From contig CM040446.1 of NCBI GenBank assembly GCA_022749755.1, positions 3,216,966-3,280,965 on the forward strand: a DNA stretch of 64,000 nt, read 5' to 3'. Both the position numbers and the translations under genes were made by a program. Below the pieces are notes generated by a model. That model worked only from the letters and a program-made list of their open reading frames with translations. It was not told where the DNA came from and made no database searches. Source of the DNA: Azadirachta indica. Taxonomy: Eukaryota > Streptophyta > Magnoliopsida > Sapindales > Meliaceae. Below are positions 1 through 11,040 of the stretch, in pieces; position 1 is the first letter of the stretch; each line of letters opens with the position of its first letter.

Positions 1-103
1 ACATAATATAGAACTTACTGAAACAAAATTTTCCAAGAGATTATTAGACTTCAAATTAAGCATGCCTTAAAACATGAAAGATCAAACTGTTATTACCGAA
101 TAC

Positions 104-1920
104 CTCAGCAGCTAGCCTTTCACCCATCAAATCTACACCGTCAAATGTCAATTTTGAAGAGTTGCATTCACTTCCTGCTCATTACAGTAAAATAACTACG
201 TTTACTTATCAAAAAGAACTTATGCAAGAATCTGAAGCAGCTATGCTAATAAGATCTTCCACTTATTCACCCACATTAAACTACTTTACATTTATTTGTC
301 CTGACTCTTTGAGGTAGTTGATAAAAGTATATTGAAAGACAAAGCTTTGAACCTGATTATTCAGAGTCTTGGCCAATTTTGGCCGAACCCAATTTATTAG
401 CAAAATGATTGGCAAAATTGAATTTAGTTCATTTCAGATGGAATTATGGTTTCCTTTACAACTCTAACCGGCCAAGCCCCATCTAATCTCAACCAAGCAT
501 GTGTTACAACATGTGAATAGTTCATTTGGAAAACACAAAAACGAAGCAGTTACAGATCCATGCTTCTGGACAAAAGCAACAGTAAAGCCCAAAAACCAGT
601 GTCACCCATCTCAGTTTCTATACTAAGTTCTTTCAGAAGAACTTACCAATGATTCATATCATTGACAGTCAAATGTCAAGTTTAATGCACAATATTTAAT
701 AGCAATTACTTATTAAATATTAAATCTTACCCTTAAATATTTCGGATACAGATTATATACACATAGCATATAGTAAATATTTAGAAATCAAGAATCTAAC
801 ATAATCTAAGTAGATTCTTCTTTCCCCCAATCCAGTCCCTAGTTAGTTTTCATAACACTCAATTAAGTAAGAACATAGCAACATGCTCAAATATAAATCA
901 ATCAGCCACTAGTGCTTAAACAAATATTAAAATGTTAATGCAAAACTCATCTCAGGTATGGAGATCACTCACGGTGAACAATTACTTTATCAGGTACCTT
1001 CTTCACAAACTGCTCTGCAGCCCATCTCCAGTCTGCAGCACTGAACATAAACACAGCGCATAATTAATTGAGCAGAATAAAATTTTAATAACTAAAAGAA
1101 TACAGTTCAATTGGGGAGCTTTTGGAGTATTCTGATTGCACTTGAAATGGTCAAAGGAATGCTTTTTTGGGTCAAATTTTCACTTTCAGATGTAAAAACG
1201 AAATTTAGTTGCTTCTCGGAGAAGTACTTGATACTGATTTTTAGATAGCCTTTCTTGGAGCAGAAACATTTTTAGTGCATTTTTGACATAATCATAAATG
1301 CTTTCAAATAGGATTTTTGTATTTAATTTGTAGTGCTTGGTTGACTGACGAAAAGGTTATTTTTTCTTTCTTCCTCCTCCTTTTTCCTAATCACAAAAGC
1401 ACTTGTGACATACATATGAAATAACACTTGATGACTTTTCTTTGAAGAGAAAAATGTCATTCAGATACTCACTTTGTGAAGAACTTTTGAGTAAAAGCGA
1501 CTTCTACAAAAACACTATCAAAAATACTCTTGATGCAATTTGGAGGGGGAAAAAAACACTAGCTTTCAAGTGCTTTCAGAAAAAGCGTTAAAATCAAATT
1601 CAAACTGCTCCTAACCTGCCAATGATTCCATTAACCATAATAACAAGATGCTCCGGCGGAGGATTGGCGGCGGAACTGAAAACGTCTTCACCGCCGCTAT
1701 CAGCCTCCACTTTGAGGTCTTTACTATTACGACGATCCTTGAAGCAACCGCCGCCGATTCTCCGAATCCAATCCATCTCACTCCGATTCGCCGACAACAA
1801 AACGCCTGAGCTTAATTTCCTAGGTCTTGACAGAAAGGAAAGCAATTGAAGATGAAACGGACGGTTGAGATCAGAGATCTGGATTGCTGTTTGAAATGGA
1901 GAACGATTGGAGACGATCAT
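104..1920 (-). CDS. DUF676 putative serine esterase/lipase, 5' exons (partial)
   Basis: Minus-strand gene with three coding exons in the window: exon 1 1920-1616, exon 2 1040-973, exon 3 174-104; the gene runs off the left edge. Introns 1615-1041, 972-175 and the one starting at 103 all begin GT and, where seen, end AG, and the phases join cleanly (305, 68 and 71 nt). The joined protein reads EHLVIMVNGIIG, then SAADWRWAAEQFVKKVPDK, then SECNSSKLTFDGVDLMGERL. This is the N-terminal part of plant DUF676 alpha/beta-hydrolases, putative lipases related to yeast YOR059C/ROG1. The catalytic Ser (GHSLGG region) would lie beyond the window. About 85 residues precede the conserved block and are rich in Ser and Arg; the start at 1920 is the longest choice, and an internal Met at 1776 (MDWIRR) is an alternative. 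A plastid or mitochondrial targeting role for this extension is only a guess. Confidence 0.88.
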
Positions 1921-2489
1921 ACGGAGGAATTGGAGGGAATGGAAGAAAGGAAGAAATCAGGAACGAGTAAAGGAGAAGTGGAGAACGACCAAGTACCAAA
2001 AAAGAATGTACTGAACTTATGATTGGAATGGAAGCTTCTAGGGAAAGACGGTGTTTGACCATGACTATTTATTTCCGCCTTTTGCTTTAGAAGTTGAAAA
2101 AGGAACAGTGAAGGAAGCGCCAAGAAGAGTGTCAGCTGCCAAACAAGGCTTAGTTTCCAAGTGGAGAAATAAATCAAATAACGGTTAACTGCGTGGGAAG
2201 CTGGAAATATCTCAGAAAAATGACGGAAAGAAAATGATTTTGCCCGGTTATTAGTATTTTTTCTTTTTATTTTAATTTTTTTTCCGCTGTTCGGTTTACA
2301 AATATAAAACCATTTGGAAAATGTGGTTTCACGCTATCAAATTTTACTTTCCAAAATTATTTTTGATTTTGAGAAACAAATTTGAAGTCTGAAAAAAAAA
2401 AAAAAGGTAAGAAGGAGGAGTTGAAAAGTAAGAAAGTAGAAAGTAGAATGATTCCACTCTCACGAAATCAAAGATATTTGTACGTTCTT

Positions 2490-2522
<33 letters not shown>

Positions 2523-3659
2523 AGAAGAGTGTGATGAGAGTTCTTTTGATAGAAAAACGCTTGATTGAAGTGTGTAGAAGGCAAACTTGTTACAACAACC
2601 ACATAATAGTTGGGCAAGATTGGTGAATAACGAGCTAATTAAAGGCCCAAAGTCAATCCAAATTGAAGATTGTTTTAAGCCCTCCAGAAAGTTGACATTA
2701 AGCCCATAAAAATTTCAACCAAGATTTTGCAGCCCAACAATTCCTCCTTTTTTTTTTTTAAATTTAAAATAGTCTACTTGCATAGGAATATAATAATTTT
2801 GCATACTTGCACAGTTTTGTAGCTTAACACAATCTAACCGTTTCACGAATGAAGAATTTAGAGTATCAGTTTAAGAATAAAGTAAAAGATTTGGTAATAG
2901 GAACATCAAAAGTGTTAAATATAATTTAAAAGTTAATAAAACAAGAATCAATAAATTAAGTGAATGATAACATACAAAACGAGATTGAAGATATTAATTA
3001 TCATAACGATATTCATATGATAAATTGTCTTATCAATGCATTGACAATGACATTCATATGATAACTGGTTATTATTACTATTTTTTTTTTTCTATTACAT
3101 CTCTCACATTCTTGATTAGACTTACACTGATATATCGATATATATATATTTTTTAAAAGAGCTTAAAAAATTGTATTATAAAATTTCAAAAATTTAATAA
3201 AAAATTGACATATATAATAAAAAATTTGATGGCCGTAAAGTCATCTTTGCATGTGATATGGATGACACCATAGGGAAGTGACTAATAACAATAAATTATG
3301 GAATCATAGCATGCATGTTTCTTTTTTAATCCTACACACGTCGAATAAATTGAGGACACATTGATTCTGGAAGGGTCTATGCGGGCCACAATTGTCCAAT
3401 AATAAAAACAACAGAGAGTTCACGGGTGCAACATAAACCAGCTCACGAGACGCCTTCGAGTTCAATCATACATATTATTTAACGCCATGCAAAAAAACAA
3501 ACACACTATCCCCACAAAACATCAATCAACTTTGTACAGCGCTCTTCAAATTCACACAATCAAAGACGTTTCGATTCTTGCACTCATTGGAGCTTGTAAT
3601 TCACGCAAATTCATGGCGTTTGGTCTCACTTCTGCCCCACGCTAATCTCCTTCAAACTC
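1921..3659. other. Divergent intergenic region, AT-rich
   Basis: Holds the promoter of the lipase gene (minus) on the left and of the first PR-1-like gene (plus) on the right. Short open frames around 1871-2177 on the minus strand are Ser/Leu/Phe-rich, overlap each other and match nothing I recognise. A 31-base A run lies at 2491-2521. No further gene seen. Confidence 0.7.
2491..2521. repeat. Poly-A tract
   Basis: Uninterrupted run of 31 A in the shared intergenic region; probably a mononucleotide repeat or the tail of an old retrotransposed sequence. No target-site duplication was identified. Confidence 0.9.
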
Positions 3660-3667
3660 TATTTAAA
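3660..3667 (+). promoter_or_regulatory. TATA-like box of PR-1-like gene 1
   Basis: TATTTAAA about 50 bases upstream of the ATG at 3710. It lies downstream of an in-frame ATG at 3578, which argues that the longer frame from 3578 is not the real start. Confidence 0.5.
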
Positions 3668-3709
3668 GGAATAGAAAGTTACAAATCCTTCAAATTTCGT
3701 GCCAAGAAA

Positions 3710-4306
3710 ATGAAACCCCAATTGCAGAATCTGCCCATTCTCTTCCTCGTTCTCATTGCTTCTAACACTCTTTTGGTCACTTCTCAATCACCTTCATCAC
3801 TCCAAACGCACCGTTTAAGGCCTGACGAAGGCAACGCGACCATATACAGGTTGTCCAAGCAACTCTGCTGGGGTTGCATTGGAGAGTCTCTGCAATTCCT
3901 TTTTGCTCATAATTTGGTCAGGGCAACAAAATGGGAGCTGCCGTTGATGTGGGATTTTGACTTGGAAAAATACGCGAGGTGGTGGGCGAACCAGAGGAAA
4001 GCAGACTGCAAACTGCAGCATTCGTTCCCGGAAGACAATTTCAAGCTGGGGGAGAACATATACTGGGGCAGCGGATCGACGTGGACGCCGAGGGATGCAG
4101 TTAGTGCATGGGCGGGAGAAGAGAAGTACTATACGTATGCGACAAATACGTGCGAGCAGGGACAGCAGTGCGGACACTATACGCAAATTGTGTGGAAGAA
4201 TACGAGAAGAATTGGGTGTGCTCGCGTTGTTTGTGATGATGGGGATGTGTTTATGACTTGTAATTATGATCCTCCGGGTAATTATATTGGGGAAAAGCCA
4301 TATTGA
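3710..4306 (+). CDS. PR-1-like secreted CAP protein with N-terminal CxxC extension
   Basis: Single exon, 198 residues. The start at 3710 is chosen because it begins a clear signal peptide (MKPQLQNLPILFLVLIAS, cleavage probably near residue 26, TSQ/SP); the frame is open back to 3578 but that extension is not secretory and lies upstream of the TATA-like box. The mature CAP domain (about 60-198) has the cavity residues His67 (FAHN), Glu115 (LGENIYWG), Glu137/138 and His156 (GHYTQIVW), plus the CAP2 end CNYDPPGNYIGEKPY. Cys at 100, 148, 154, 170, 175 and 184 fit the three disulfides of PR-1 proteins. An extra C53-x-x-C56 pair (QLCWGC) precedes the domain, as in the Arabidopsis At4g31470-type CAP clade rather than classical PR-1 (recalled, not searched). 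A sequon NAT lies at residues 42-44. The last 11 residues fit the CAPE peptide pattern. Probable apoplastic defence or stress protein; binds sterols or lipids in other family members. Confidence 0.93.
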   Translation: MKPQLQNLPILFLVLIASNTLLVTSQSPSSLQTHRLRPDEGNATIYRLSKQLCWGCIGESLQFLFAHNLVRATKWELPLMWDFDLEKYARWWANQRKADCKLQHSFPEDNFKLGENIYWGSGSTWTPRDAVSAWAGEEKYYTYATNTCEQGQQCGHYTQIVWKNTRRIGCARVVCDDGDVFMTCNYDPPGNYIGEKPY

Positions 4307-5563
4307 TAACGCAATATTAGGTTATATAATATAATAATATAGTTTCCAATGTAATTTTTAGTAAGATTTGGTGATATTATGTATGTAATTGGTAATATAA
4401 ATGCGGAATATATATGTGCAGATAGTGTATATATGAATGTTATTGTTTGGTGTTATTGTATTATGTTTGGAGAAATTTTAATAATTAACGGTCTATTATG
4501 TATGTATATTATATATCCACAGCATTGGAGAATATAAGATCGAATAGTTATTTATAGTTTCAAAAAGTAAAATAGGCACCTTGGAATTATGAACAATAAT
4601 TTTCAGGGTGTTTTCTTGTCCCTATAGTCGGCTGAAGTCCATATACTTTTCTCATAAGTGGCATTGTTTCATCAATCTTTATTCATTGTCTCCTTGCTTT
4701 CCAGGTGTCCATCTTTCAGCATCTACGCAAAAGGCATTATAAATTGTTCTGATTTTTTTTTTTTGAAAAAAAAAACAGAAAGAAATGGTGTTATGTATCG
4801 TTTTGAACTCCATTGATGACATGGGTTAATGAAAATTAGTAGGTGTGAATCTTCTTTAATATTCAAATTATAGATTTTGATATAAAAATTTGTTAGATAA
4901 TAGAAAACTATGAATCTCATTATATTAATCTGTAATTTCCTACATTAAGAATTGAACAAAATTTTGTTTTCTTACAACTATTAATGTCAAAATGAATTTG
5001 AATAAAATATAATTTTTTTAATTAATTAAAGAGATAAGAAAAAGTGGGTTACAACCATATAGGGGCACAAAAATGGCTGTACAAAGATATAAGCCAAAAG
5101 AAAAAAAGTATGTGATATATAAATTTTGTATACAAATAAAAAATTATATTTGAAAAAAATTTCTTAAACACCAACATTGTTTTTTTGCAAAATATGGACC
5201 TTATCAATTATTATACAAGAGAAACTCGCGCATCCGCACGCACAAGATATAATATTTGGTGACTTTTTTTTAAGAAATATATATTTTTTGAATAGTAATA
5301 AAAAATTTTGCTCACAAAATATGAATTCTTTACTTTTTATTGTTATTCTAACTCAAAAAATAGTTTAGAAACATTAAATGTAACCTTAAAAATTGACAAA
5401 CTTGTTGCCTTTTCTTTTCATTATATATAAGCTCAAATTCTGTATTATTTTACAAAGTTAGCATAACAAAATTAAAATGATAGGGAATCAAGTCTTAGAA
5501 AGACTTTTGCATATTAATATGTAACAAAGGATACTAGTCTCCATGTACTATTACCATGGAACC

Positions 5564-5602
<39 letters not shown>

Positions 5603-5639
5603 AAAATCCAAAATCTCATGCAAAACCATTAATATGGAT
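4307..5639. other. Convergent intergenic region between the two PR-1-like genes
   Basis: AT-rich, no gene recognised. Contains the 3' ends of both PR-1-like transcripts and a 36-base A run at 5565-5600, which reads as poly-T just downstream of the stop of the minus-strand gene. Confidence 0.7.
5565..5600. repeat. Poly-A tract 3' of PR-1-like gene 2
   Basis: 36 consecutive A on the plus strand, about 40 bases beyond the stop codon of the minus-strand PR-1-like gene. Length likely polymorphic. Confidence 0.9.
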
Positions 5640-6149
5640 TTAATAAGGCCTTTCTCCAATATAATTACCAGGAGGATCATAGTTGCAAGTGATGAAAACA
5701 CCTCTTCCACCAAAACAAGTTACACTTGCACATCCAACTCTCCTCGTTTTTCTCCACACAATCTGTGTATAATGCCCACAGTCCTTCCCACCAGAGCACG
5801 AATTCGACCAATAGTTATACGACTTTTTCTCGGAAAGCCACGCAGCCACCGCCTGTGCCGGCGTCCACCCAACGCCACTCCCCCAGAAAATGTTCTCTCC
5901 ATACGGCCCATTGGAATGCTTCAAAGCACAATCAAACCTCCTTTGGTTTGCATACCACTGCGCATATCTCGCCAACTTTACATCCCACCGCAGCAGCGGC
6001 ATTCTGATAGCATAACGAGCAGCATTGTGGGGAAGCAGAAACTGGTTAGCCAATCTCATGTTATTGTTGTTGGGTGTTGTTAAACCATTGCTGCTTGAAA
6101 TGAGCAGCAGAAAAATGGCTATCGCTGGATGGAATAAAATTGAGCTCAT
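5640..6149 (-). CDS. PR-1-like secreted CAP protein (classical PR-1 size)
   Basis: Single exon, 169 residues, usual length for PR-1. Signal peptide at residues 1 to about 22 (MSSILFHPAIAIFLLLISSS). CAP domain from about residue 32 with the cavity tetrad His41 (LLPHNAAR), Glu85 (YGENIFWG), Glu107 (WLSEK) and His126 (GHYTQIVW). Six Cys (74, 118, 124, 140, 145, 155) match the three PR-1 disulfides. The end CNYDPPGNYIGERPY has the CNYx/PxGNxxxxxPY pattern from which tomato PR-1b releases the CAPE1 peptide. It is tail-to-tail with the other PR-1-like gene 1.3 kb away; the two proteins are clearly different (no CxxC extension here), so they are not a recent duplicate pair. A TATA box lies about 40 bases upstream. 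Sequence upstream of this gene is found twice more in the window (38707 and 41380). Probably an extracellular defence protein, inducible as family members are; inducibility is not shown by the sequence. Confidence 0.94.
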   Translation of the reverse strand: MSSILFHPAIAIFLLLISSSNGLTTPNNNNMRLANQFLLPHNAARYAIRMPLLRWDVKLARYAQWYANQRRFDCALKHSNGPYGENIFWGSGVGWTPAQAVAAWLSEKKSYNYWSNSCSGGKDCGHYTQIVWRKTRRVGCASVTCFGGRGVFITCNYDPPGNYIGERPY

Positions 6150-6188
6150 TTCTGGAAATTTTGGGTGTGATTTTAGGATGTGGAGTTG

Positions 6189-6196
6189 TATATATA
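6189..6196 (-). promoter_or_regulatory. TATA box of PR-1-like gene 2
   Basis: TATATATA on the minus strand about 40 bases upstream of the ATG at 6149; implies a short 5' leader. Confidence 0.6.
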
Positions 6197-6221
6197 AATA
6201 TTATAGTTGAATTACAAGGAG

Positions 6222-6805
6222 TAGTTGGGGGTTAGGAAGAGGGATAAAGTGTCAAACATAGGTGGCACCCATGTTCGATAATGATTGCCACATTTTTTTT
6301 TTTCGTGGGGAGACAAACGTTCTCAAGATAATAAATTCTTTCTTATATTGCATAATTAAAGTTTGTGTTGGCCCTATCTATCTATCTTTCTTCATCTTTC
6401 TAATTCGATTCATCCAACGCAATAATCGGAGATCTTATAAAGAAACATACATAATTTTAATTACCAAATTACATCAAATATTAATAGTACTTAGATTATG
6501 ATTAAACAATACAATTCTATATAAAGAAAATATGTGGAGTTGTCAGGAGCATTTGGACTTTAATAATAAACATGTATAATGTATGCGAAAACCAATCAGA
6601 TCATACCGCGTTGCAAAAGATACGGACAATTTAAAGCGAAATTATTGGTAATCCAAGTCGTCATTGATACTATACTCCAGCTAGCAGCAATATCATACTA
6701 GCTCTCTTTAAAGTCTTCTATTACTGTAACTATTAATAAATATTTCATATTTAAAAGTGAATTATTTAAAAAAAATTTTGGGAACTTAATTAATTAAGCA
6801 CTAAT
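6222..6805. repeat. PR-1 upstream block, copy 1 (native)
   Basis: Sequence upstream of PR-1-like gene 2, from GGTTAGGAAGAGGGATAAAG to the TTAATTAATTAAG near 6800. The same block recurs at 38707-39265 and, shorter, at 41380-41806, with strong similarity by eye over several hundred bases. Because it adjoins an intact gene here, this is taken as the source copy. Confidence 0.8.
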
Positions 6806-7377
6806 CATCGAAAGTATAAATATAAATATCATGATATGATGAATTTAATTCTTTAATTACAAGCCGACAAATCCTAAATTTGTTAAAAATTTTAAGTATT
6901 TTCTGAATATTTAAATTTTGTACTTTAGAAATAAAAAAATTCAATAATTATTAACATAATCATTAATAAAAATAAATTTACATAATATTAAAATAAAAAA
7001 ATAATCGTGTTTCTTACCTATGAAATGTGATATGAATCAAGAAGATTGGCCAAATCCCGGAATTCTTCAAAATCAGGTCCTAAATTAACGGCGACGCTAA
7101 TGCTACGAATAATCAACGGAGCGGCGTCTAGAGAAATTTTGCTTGGCTTTTTAACCTTTTCTTTTTCTTTTTTAATTTTTTTAATTTTTATTTTTATTTT
7201 TTTAACTTTAGCAACTTGTGTTATTGGAGTTTGACCGGAATATATATATATATATATATTAAAAATTTGCTTTTTTTTAGTACTAGAAAAATGTCTTAAA
7301 GTTAAAAAGTCAAAAACACTTAATTACTTAAATAAATAAAAAAAAAACGATGAATATTGATTTAATTTCTTCAAATT
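6806..7377. other. AT-rich stretch with (TA)n; unfilled site for a TIR element
   Basis: No gene seen. A TA microsatellite lies near 7241-7260. The part at about 7300-7350 is homologous to 25735-25780 joined to 27133-27145, without the 1.35-kb element found there, so it serves as an unfilled paralogous site. Confidence 0.6.
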
Positions 7378-7700
7378 ATAAATGTATCTAACCAATGCAA
7401 CAAAATAATCACCGAATAGAGGTGATAAAATATTAATGAAACTAAAGCTTTAGAAATCAATTTTAACAACAGAAACTAATAAATGCCACAAAATCATAGC
7501 ACATTTCCCATATTTTCAATTAATTAAAGAAGCTCAGTAATGAGAAGCAATTTGCCATACAAGTGTAAATGAAAACGATTAAGGATTTGAAACATATATG
7601 CCGTGGAAGCAAAGCAAAGTGTAATTATAAGGTATAAAGCTCATGCCAACAAAAATCAACAACAACAACAACAACAACAATAATACATTATTATTAATCA
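7378..7700. repeat. UGT 3'-flank remnant without a UGT gene
   Basis: Closely similar to 27288-27560; its last part (AACATATATGCCGTGGAAGC and following) also matches 49740-49850 and 56815-56920. At 56815 this sequence lies downstream of UGT-D, so it marks the 3' side of a UGT unit whose gene is absent here. Ends in a (CAA)n run at about 7656-7680. Confidence 0.75.
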
Positions 7701-10639
7701 TTTTCTTTTGTGTGCTTATGGTAATTTGAGTTAGCATATTAGACAGTGAGTATTTTACTCACTATTAAATGGTTCCTCAGACAAGAATATTTGTTTAATT
7801 TCTCAAGCCGTATTATTATCTGATGAAATTTTGTGTTCATGTATAGGAAAGCGGAAAAATACGGTTTTAGGATTAAAATGAAAGAATTAGGGGACTTAAA
7901 TGTAAGAAATAAAGAATTAGAGTAATGAGATGCAATACATGAAGACTTAAGGACTTAAGAGCCACCATAATTTTCTTCCGCTGTGCGCCCGCACTGCGCC
8001 TAGCGCCCTCGCGCCCATAATTTGTTCTAGACTAAATTTGAGCCGTCGGATGAAACTTGGATGGCCAAATTTGGCTAATCCTAGATTTACATCATTTTTG
8101 GACACAACTTTGACAAGGAAAAACTTATCCAAGAATAGAAAGAAATAATTTTAGAGAGAGAGATGAAGAAAAAGGAATAGTTTTAGTGAGAGAAAGGAAG
8201 AATCTTAAGTTTTTTAGAGGAAATTGGAAAATCACTTAAAAAATTAAAGAATCAAAGTCTCAGTCATCATAGTTCTATCTCTTTAACTTTTAATTTATCT
8301 TGAATTTCAGTTAGTTTATTATCATTCGTTTCATTTTGTTGAATGTTGAATTTCAAGATAATGTTGATGTTCAATAATAATATGTTAGGTTAAACTTTTT
8401 ATTTTAGGGTATTTGATGTAACCTAGTTGATTTATGTTTTGAGCGATTTTGAATTGTTAATATAAGTATGTTTTATTTTATTTATATTTTTTTGAACTTA
8501 ATACTTTTAGTTTGTTGAAAAATGAATTAATTGAATTATTATGAATGAATGAAAGCTTGAAAAAGACTAATTTGTTCATTTGGACAAAAAAAATATAGTT
8601 TATGATACTGAGAATTCGGAGGATTTTAATGTCTAAATAATTAAATTAACACTAAAGACATTGAGAGACTAGGAGGTAATCAATTCTTCGGTTGTTAAAG
8701 ACTAGTAAAATTAAAAGAATATTTAATTAATTTAGTTAGATAGGGTAGTTGACTAGATTAATGAGACATAGGACATGGTTCAACACTAAGAAGAGGTAAC
8801 CAAGTTAATTTAGAACTAGTGATTAGTGAATTGAAATAGAAAGTATTAGCAATTGCATATTATGATGATTATTCAGACAACGAGGTGAATCAAGGCCCTT
8901 GAATAATTTTCATATTGTATTCATGCACTTGCTCTATTAACCCTATTTCTTGTTTATTTTTCCTACTTTTACATAAGCAAAATTTAGTATTATTCTATTA
9001 ATCCTATTTCACGAATCTACATCGCCTAGATAAAGTCAATAAACCATAATCACAGTACTTAATTTAAAAATATTAAAAACTTAATCCTTATGGGTACAAC
9101 AACCCTTTTTTACTCTTATACTACTTATACAATTTTGTATACTTGTGGGTTACGTAGGCGTGTATTAGTATTATATTTGCGTTGTGTTGAATAAAAACAT
9201 AATATACTTTAAGATAATTCGAACATAGGAGGGCAAAATCCTGTATAAGTTTGGGGCTAAACAAGAATCCGCTTTAAATACGGTAAAATTGGGATGATAT
9301 GATGAAGAATAAGGAGAGATTAATCCCTATATAAATATTAAACAGGTTACTCTCAATAATTGTGAATCTGTTTAATATATCTTTTGAGACACCTATGTCG
9401 AGTAGGTTTCCAAAGAAAGAATAAAAAAATAAAATAAAAGTAGAATAAAAAATTATAATTTTAAGCGGTGCCGACTTTATATGTATGTATATATATATAT
9501 ATATTGTGTTTTCATTTGGAAGGAAAATTAAAAGCAAACTAAACAAAATAGAAGTAAAGTTGAGTGAGAGAGAGAAGGAAGTGAAAAGAAATAGAGAAAA
9601 AGAGGAAACCAAGAGAGGGAAAAGAGAAAAATAAGAAGAATTTTTCATAAGAAATGGGAAAAATATAGGAAAATGTATTGGAAAGTTGAATTGGTATTTA
9701 GAAATTCAATGGCTATTGTATTTATGAAATTAGATTAGTATTATTCATATATTTATGATACATATTAGCTTTTGAATAATTTTTAACGGTAAATTATTAA
9801 ATCCTGTGTTTTTAGTGAGTAATGCAGTAGTAAGAAACCTAGAAAACCTCGAACTTTTCAGAGATTGAGTTATTATAAACTATGAGTAGATACTTTTAAA
9901 ATATTTGTGTTTATAATATATCTAAATGTTAAAAATATCATTATTGATTTGTTTGTTGATGTGTTTAATTACGTTGCATGGAAAGTGACGTTTAAATTAT
10001 ACGTCATGTTTAGTGATTGTATGAAAGCGATTATTTTTTGTTCGAATATTATTTGTATTTGTTGAAAACACCTTGCATACAGCCATCCCTCAATTATGTA
10101 GTTAAGGACATTGGAACCTATGGAAATATAAATATCATATAAAGTGAATTGTATTCTTACCCAACGATGATACTAAAACGTCAAGTTGAGTATGACTTTT
10201 TCGCTTAGTTGATGGTAATTCTATCAAACATGATATTTTCCCGAATACTATTGTGTGCGATATGAATTTATTGTTATGACATGCATCTTATTATGCAAAT
10301 GATATTCAATTTATGCATAATTTAAAGATGTCTTACAGTAATGTATGAAAATGCATTTTCTTCTAAATTATATCTGCTAACTGAGTCGCAAGCTCATTTT
10401 TTTTCCTATTTTCCTTATTTCTCTCCAGGTTTCACAGAATTTAGTGCATGGTGCAGATTTAGTAAACATTTTGATCAGACACAGAGCCTTAATGTATGTT
10501 AATAATGGAGCCTAAGGCCATTTGCATTAGTCGTAGTTTTATATATGATGTTTATAAGAAGATTATAGGTGAAATGTACAGGTGTCTAGTAGGATTTATT
10601 CTACACTCTTGAAAGGGGTTGAGGGCGAGTCTCATCATT
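7701..10639. other. Unassigned AT-rich region, possibly decayed retroelement leader or LTR
   Basis: No convincing coding frame. A GC-richer patch at about 7975-8020 (GCGCCCGCACTGCGCC) and the stretch at 8880-9180 have the feel of untranslated retrotransposon sequence, but I found no pol or gag frame, LTR pair, primer binding site or target duplication. Left as unassigned. Confidence 0.4.
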
Positions 10640-11040
10640 TTTTTTATAATTTTATAATCCTACTTATTCAAATACTAATAAATTTTGTTCTATGTACAAT
10701 TGAACATTTTTTAAAATATTAGAAGTATAACATTTTTTAAAGTATTAAAAGTATAACTAAACACTTTTAAATGTGAAAAATATGAAATAATTTTATTAAA
10801 TAATAAATGAGTTAACATAATATAATTATTTAAATAATTAATCGTGTCATAAATAGAATCATTTGTTAAAATCTTTAAACTCGAACTTGATATAATTATT
10901 AATTATGTCACGTCTTTACACTAATTTATCACCTGAAACCATTAACTCCATGCCATATTATTTTCAAGTTGATAGGTCACATCAAAATTTATCACCTTTA
11001 CCTACAAGGTCTAAATCATATGGCTATAAGAAACATTAAA
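10640..11040. repeat. Upstream unit block, copy 1
   Basis: Homologous to 29430-29900, 51170-51660 and the two halves 57060-57270 and 58623-58960. Shared signposts include ATGAGTTAACATAATATAAT and TTATTAATTATGTCACGTC. This is part of the repeating UGT unit, several kb upstream of the gene. Confidence 0.7.

Noticed and set aside
1871..2177. Minus-strand frames of 63 and 86 codons upstream of the lipase gene
   Set aside because: Overlapping, low-complexity Ser/Phe/Leu composition, no recognisable family; probably 5' leader or promoter of the lipase gene.
3578..3709. 44-codon N-terminal extension of PR-1-like gene 1
   Set aside because: It would place a non-secretory segment before the signal peptide, and a TATA-like box lies between the two ATGs; start set at 3710.
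7947..8132. 61-codon minus-strand frame across a GC-richer patch
   Set aside because: No recognisable motif and no neighbouring exon; kept only as part of the unassigned region.
9274..9648. 124-codon minus-strand frame rich in Phe, Leu, Ser and Ile
   Set aside because: Composition follows from a local purine-rich plus strand and a TA repeat; no family likeness.
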